From Clostridium sp. UBA6758 (GTDB taxonomy: Bacteria; Bacillota; Clostridia; Clostridiales; Clostridiaceae), in the NCBI GenBank assembly GCA_002453475.1, contig DKGY01000034.1, positions 10,653 to 20,264 of the forward strand: a stretch of 9,612 nt of DNA, written 5' to 3'. Positions 7,235-9,612 of this stretch are shown here, piece after piece. The notes under the pieces are model-generated. The model saw nothing but the letters and a program-made list of their open reading frames with translations. It was not told the origin of the DNA and searched no databases. The position numbers and the translations under genes are program-made. Positions within the stretch are counted from its first letter, which is position 1. Every line of letters begins with the position of its first letter.

Positions 7235-8140
7235 ATGGATATAATGAATGATGTAAAAGAGAGACTTTCAATTTTTAAAAATATATACGATATGATAAGA
7301 ATAGTTGATCCAATGAAAAATGAAATTATATCAACAGAGAGTGATACTATGAATGCTGATACACACTGTTATGAGTTATGGAATAGGAATGGTATATGTG
7401 AAAATTGTGTTTCTAAAAAGGCATATGAAAGTAATGAAACCGTAGTAAAAATAGAGTATAACAATAATAAAATTTTTGTAGTTATGGCGTCTCCTATAAA
7501 TATTGGTAAAGAAACATATATAGTTGAATTACTGAAGGATATATCCCAAGGGGGGGTTATTATAGATAGAGATAGGGAATATTCGGAATCTATCGAGAAT
7601 TTTTTGAAAAATATACAGGAAACTACCTTAATAGATGATCTTACAGGGGTATATAATCGAAGGTACATAAGAGAGCGATTAGAAGTTGATGTTGAGAAAT
7701 CTATAAGAGAACATAAACCTATGTCTGTTATAATGGCAGATATAGATTATTTTAAGGAAATTAATGATACCTATGGTCATATAGTTGGAGATAATGTATT
7801 AAAAGACTTTACGCGAATTGTTTCTAAATATATTAGAAGTAATGGAAACGATTGGATTGGGCGTTATGGTGGAGAAGAATTTTTAATAGTTTTAAATGAC
7901 ACAGACGAAGATAAAGCAGAAATTATTGCAGAAAGAATTAGGAGAAATTTGGAGGAAACCACCCTTGAATATAAGGGGAATAAGTTTAGTATAACCTGTA
8001 GTTTCGGGGTATATGGCTTTAGAGATTCAGATATGAATACCGAAGATATAATACATAGGGCAGATATAAATCTTTATGAGGCTAAGGAAAAGGGAAGAAA
8101 TACTACGGTAGTTAATAAAAATAGGTTAAAGGATAAATAA
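7235..8140 (+). CDS. PAS-like (Cys-motif) GGDEF diguanylate cyclase
   Basis: This 301-aa protein probably makes the second messenger cyclic di-GMP from two GTP. It has no TM segment or signal peptide, so it should be cytoplasmic. The N-terminal PAS-like sensor (about 8-105) has the beginning RIVDP, a cysteine motif C45-x9-C55-x2-C58 preceded by H44, and ends with the typical VELLKDIS. A helical linker (about 110-130) leads to the GGDEF domain, which starts at DDLTGVYNRR (134-143). It contains the metal-binding ADIDYFKEIND (168-178) and an active-site motif GGEEF (212-216), an accepted catalytic variant. The usual inhibitory site RxxD, five residues before GGEEF, reads NGND (203-206), so product feedback at that site is probably absent. 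The ATG at 7235 follows AAGGAGG (7218-7224) at a slightly long 10-nt spacing. Promoter boxes upstream are weak (TTGAAA at 7153-7158, CATAAT at 7195-7200, not paired). The cysteines suggest metal, cofactor or redox sensing; this is inferred. Confidence 0.92.
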   Translation: MDIMNDVKERLSIFKNIYDMIRIVDPMKNEIISTESDTMNADTHCYELWNRNGICENCVSKKAYESNETVVKIEYNNNKIFVVMASPINIGKETYIVELLKDISQGGVIIDRDREYSESIENFLKNIQETTLIDDLTGVYNRRYIRERLEVDVEKSIREHKPMSVIMADIDYFKEINDTYGHIVGDNVLKDFTRIVSKYIRSNGNDWIGRYGGEEFLIVLNDTDEDKAEIIAERIRRNLEETTLEYKGNKFSITCSFGVYGFRDSDMNTEDIIHRADINLYEAKEKGRNTTVVNKNRLKDK

Positions 8141-8161
8141 AATTATAAATAATTTATAATT
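8141..8161. repeat. Perfect AT-only palindrome after the cyclase stop
   Basis: Ten bases on each side of A8151 are perfectly complementary (AATTATAAAT against ATTTATAATT). The whole element is A and T, so any RNA stem would be weak, and it may be a composition effect. It precedes the much stronger hairpin at 8186-8233. Confidence 0.35.
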
Positions 8162-8185
8162 AGTATTTTAAAGTACATAACAGAG

Positions 8186-8233
8186 AAAAGATATGAATTT
8201 ATTAAATGAAATGTTAATAAATTCATATCTTTT
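8186..8233. terminator. Bidirectional intrinsic terminator between convergent genes
   Basis: A perfect 20-bp stem pairs 8186-8205 with 8214-8233 around an 8-nt loop. Its outer part reads AAAAGATATGAA against TTCATATCTTTT. On the plus strand the right arm ends in a TTTTT run, giving a clear terminator for the diguanylate cyclase gene. On the minus strand the arm ends in CTTTT, so it can also serve the reductase gene, whose stop is about 40 nt away. The position between two convergent genes fits this dual role. Confidence 0.85.
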
Positions 8234-8266
8234 TAATTTAGAGCTAAACTACATAACTAACACATT

Positions 8267-8286
8267 ATAAATAACTAGTTATTTAT
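8267..8286. repeat. 20-nt perfect palindrome spanning the reductase stop codon
   Basis: ATAAATAACT is followed directly by its reverse complement, centred between 8276 and 8277, with no spacer. It covers the TAG stop (8275-8277) and the last codons of the minus-strand reductase. Without a loop it cannot form a tight RNA hairpin. It could be a protein-binding site or chance in AT-rich DNA. Confidence 0.35.
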
Positions 8287-9387
8287 CACACTGCGATTAA
8301 TCCAAGCTAGTCTGTCTACTATATTTAACTTTTGTGTACAAAGAGTTTCACATTTTTTACAGCCAATGCAATCACTAGGAGCCATATCTTTCTCAAAGTC
8401 AATATCGCCATATTTAGAGAGTAATTTATACATTTCTTTTATACCACTAAGTCCTTTTAATACGTAATAATTATATAAATCCATGTATTTAGGAATGTTA
8501 ATACCTTTAGGACAGTGATTACAATATTGACAGGTTGTACATAGTTGATTCATATCTTGCTTAAGAGAAGATTTCAAAGTTTCTATTTGAGAGTTTTTGA
8601 GAATAGTAAGGTTTTTAACAGCATCTACATTATGCCTAACTTCTTCCTTGCTACCCATACCAGATAGAGTTACAGAGATACCTTCATGAGAAGCATTAAA
8701 ACGCAACGCTGCTTGAACAACACTTTCATCTTCATTTTCTTTTACAAATGAAAAATATTCTTTATTTTCGGGAATCAAGCCACCGCATAAAGGGTTCATG
8801 GTTGCTACTCCTAGACCATGCTGATGAGCAGCCAAAATACCTTCTTGTCGATACGGGAAGTTTAAAATGTTGTACCCTAAGGTTACTCCTTCAAAATAGC
8901 CTTCTTCTACCATAATTCTAATTTCTTCACCAGAAGCATGGGTAGAAAATACTAGGTGGTCTATTAAGCCTTCCTCCTTAGCTTTAAGAGCTCCCCAATA
9001 AGGACCACCTTTGGCCATAACTTTTCTATAGTGATTAATGTCCATAATACACCACATATGATGAAAGTTAATTTTGTCTATACCAAGTCTTTTGAGGGAA
9101 TTTTCTATTCTACGCCTTACTGAATCTGCATCTGGTTCGCTACCAAGACTACTTTTAGTAGATACATAGAATTCACCAGGCATATTTTTAAAAGCCTCTC
9201 CAAAGATATCTTCACTTCTATCTTTGCAATAGTTAGGTGCAGTATCAAAGTAATTTATACCGAGGCTATTTGCATACCTAACTATTTCACCTCCTTCTTC
9301 AATGGAACAATCATCTTTAAATCTCATTCCACCAAAGCCGAGGGCAGATACCATTTTACCAGTTTTACCATAGGGTTTATAAATCAT
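8275..9387 (-). CDS. Aldo/keto reductase with C-terminal double [4Fe-4S] ferredoxin-like region
   Basis: This is a predicted NAD(P)H-dependent oxidoreductase of 370 aa from the ATG at 9387. The TIM-barrel domain (about 1-270) shows the aldo/keto reductase catalytic tetrad: D48 and Y53 in YFDTAPNY, K78 in YVSTKSS and a His in FHHMW (probably H109). The C-terminal part has two cysteine clusters, C283-x2-C286-x2-C289-x2-C292-P and C340-x2-C343-x2-C346-x3-C350, enough for two [4Fe-4S] clusters. This two-part layout is a known anaerobe-rich subfamily whose substrates are mostly undefined. A frame opens 9 nt earlier at GTG 9396, but that codon overlaps the Shine-Dalgarno (GGAG, 9399-9396). The ATG at 9387 has proper 8-nt spacing and forms an ATGA overlap with the stop of the upstream gene, so it is preferred. 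It is translated together with the DUF1893-like gene and probably uses the hairpin at 8186-8233 as terminator. Confidence 0.92.
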   Translation of the reverse strand: MIYKPYGKTGKMVSALGFGGMRFKDDCSIEEGGEIVRYANSLGINYFDTAPNYCKDRSEDIFGEAFKNMPGEFYVSTKSSLGSEPDADSVRRRIENSLKRLGIDKINFHHMWCIMDINHYRKVMAKGGPYWGALKAKEEGLIDHLVFSTHASGEEIRIMVEEGYFEGVTLGYNILNFPYRQEGILAAHQHGLGVATMNPLCGGLIPENKEYFSFVKENEDESVVQAALRFNASHEGISVTLSGMGSKEEVRHNVDAVKNLTILKNSQIETLKSSLKQDMNQLCTTCQYCNHCPKGINIPKYMDLYNYYVLKGLSGIKEMYKLLSKYGDIDFEKDMAPSDCIGCKKCETLCTQKLNIVDRLAWINRSVINN

Positions 9388-9612
9388 TTTGTACACTCCT
9401 CTAATTCTCTATTTTTAATAAATGTATCAATTATGTTAAATCCTTCTTTAGGATTTATTGTGCCAGACAAAGAAGCTTCCATAGGACATTGCCCATTTTT
9501 TTTACGATTATTTATAAAAGGAACTATTTCTTCGTAGTCAAACTTAATATTATGGGAATTTAAAATATCTATAGCACCTTGGCTGATTATTTTTGTGTAT
9601 ATATATTCAACA
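9384..9612 (-). CDS. DUF1893-family protein, 3' part (5' end beyond the window)
   Basis: An open minus-strand frame enters from the window edge and stops at TGA 9386-9384, giving 75 C-terminal residues. The start codon lies outside the window. The sequence VEYIYTKIISQGAIDILNSH, then YEEIVPFINNRKKNGQCPME, and later NPKEGFNIID resembles the C-terminal half of the small DUF1893 proteins (usual length about 130-150 aa), including the conserved NR...CPME block and the final DPEE-like segment (here NPKE). From memory, the structural representative is Thermotoga TM1506, with a cytidine-deaminase-like fold; no enzymatic role is firmly assigned. The TGA overlaps the ATG of the reductase by 4 nt, so the two are cotranscribed and probably translationally coupled. 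A run of eight A residues in the coding strand (opposite about 9497-9504) encodes a Lys-rich stretch and is a possible slippage site, but the frame is intact. Confidence 0.75.
   Translation of the reverse strand, partial: VEYIYTKIISQGAIDILNSHNIKFDYEEIVPFINNRKKNGQCPMEASLSGTINPKEGFNIIDTFIKNRELEECTK

Noticed and set aside
7071..7271. Minus-strand 66-codon frame spanning the rmuC-cyclase spacer
   Set aside because: The translation is low-complexity (Phe, Tyr, Ser, Leu), overlaps both neighbouring genes and has no recognisable domain or good ribosome binding site.
9497..9504. Run of eight A residues in the DUF1893-like coding strand as a frameshift
   Set aside because: The reading frame stays open through the run and the family pattern (NR...CPME) continues on its far side in the same frame, so no frameshift is needed.

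Overview
The window looks like chromosomal DNA from a low-GC Firmicute, most likely Clostridium or a close relative. The base composition is strongly AT-rich and codons ending in A or T dominate. Shine-Dalgarno sequences are strong (AGGAGG-like), and TTG is used as a start once. The gene families are also common in clostridia: FtsX-type ABC exporter plus two-component system, a Cys-motif PAS-GGDEF protein, and an iron-sulfur aldo/keto reductase. I cannot name the species from sequence alone. No transposase, integrase, CRISPR array, tRNA or rRNA gene was seen.

Layout. (1) 54-3272, plus strand: a two-gene ABC transporter operon, an ATPase followed after 12 nt by an 841-aa permease with two FtsX-like halves, closed by an intrinsic terminator at 3318-3348. 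(2) 3504-5495, plus strand: an OmpR-family response regulator and a sensor histidine kinase in a tight operon. Their position beside the transporter suggests a sense-and-export module for an envelope-active compound. (3) 5496-5704: a gap with a very good sigma-A-type promoter followed by a strongly structured RNA leader. (4) 5705-7084: rmuC, a membrane-anchored coiled-coil protein with a nuclease-like domain. (5) 7085-7234: a spacer carrying two TTCTAGA-centred palindromes, then a PAS-GGDEF diguanylate cyclase (7235-8140). (6) A 20-bp hairpin at 8186-8233 separates this gene from the convergent minus-strand pair. (7) Minus strand: the 3' part of a DUF1893-family gene (9612 to 9384, cut by the window edge) overlaps by 4 nt (ATGA) an aldo/keto reductase with two C-terminal [4Fe-4S] motifs (9387 to 8275).

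How the parts relate. The kinase probably senses an extracellular signal through a short external loop and phosphorylates the regulator. The likely target is the adjacent transporter operon, though I could not identify an operator. The rmuC, diguanylate cyclase and reductase genes look like independent units.

Most of the window is ordinary. The part least explained by known annotation is the rmuC leader: promoter, a hairpin at the predicted 5' end, then a nested double stem whose strands can pair in two mutually exclusive ways, then a T-rich run. Other points worth a look are the DUF1893/reductase coupling, the Cys motif in the PAS domain with a missing RxxD inhibitory site, and the paired palindromes upstream of the cyclase.
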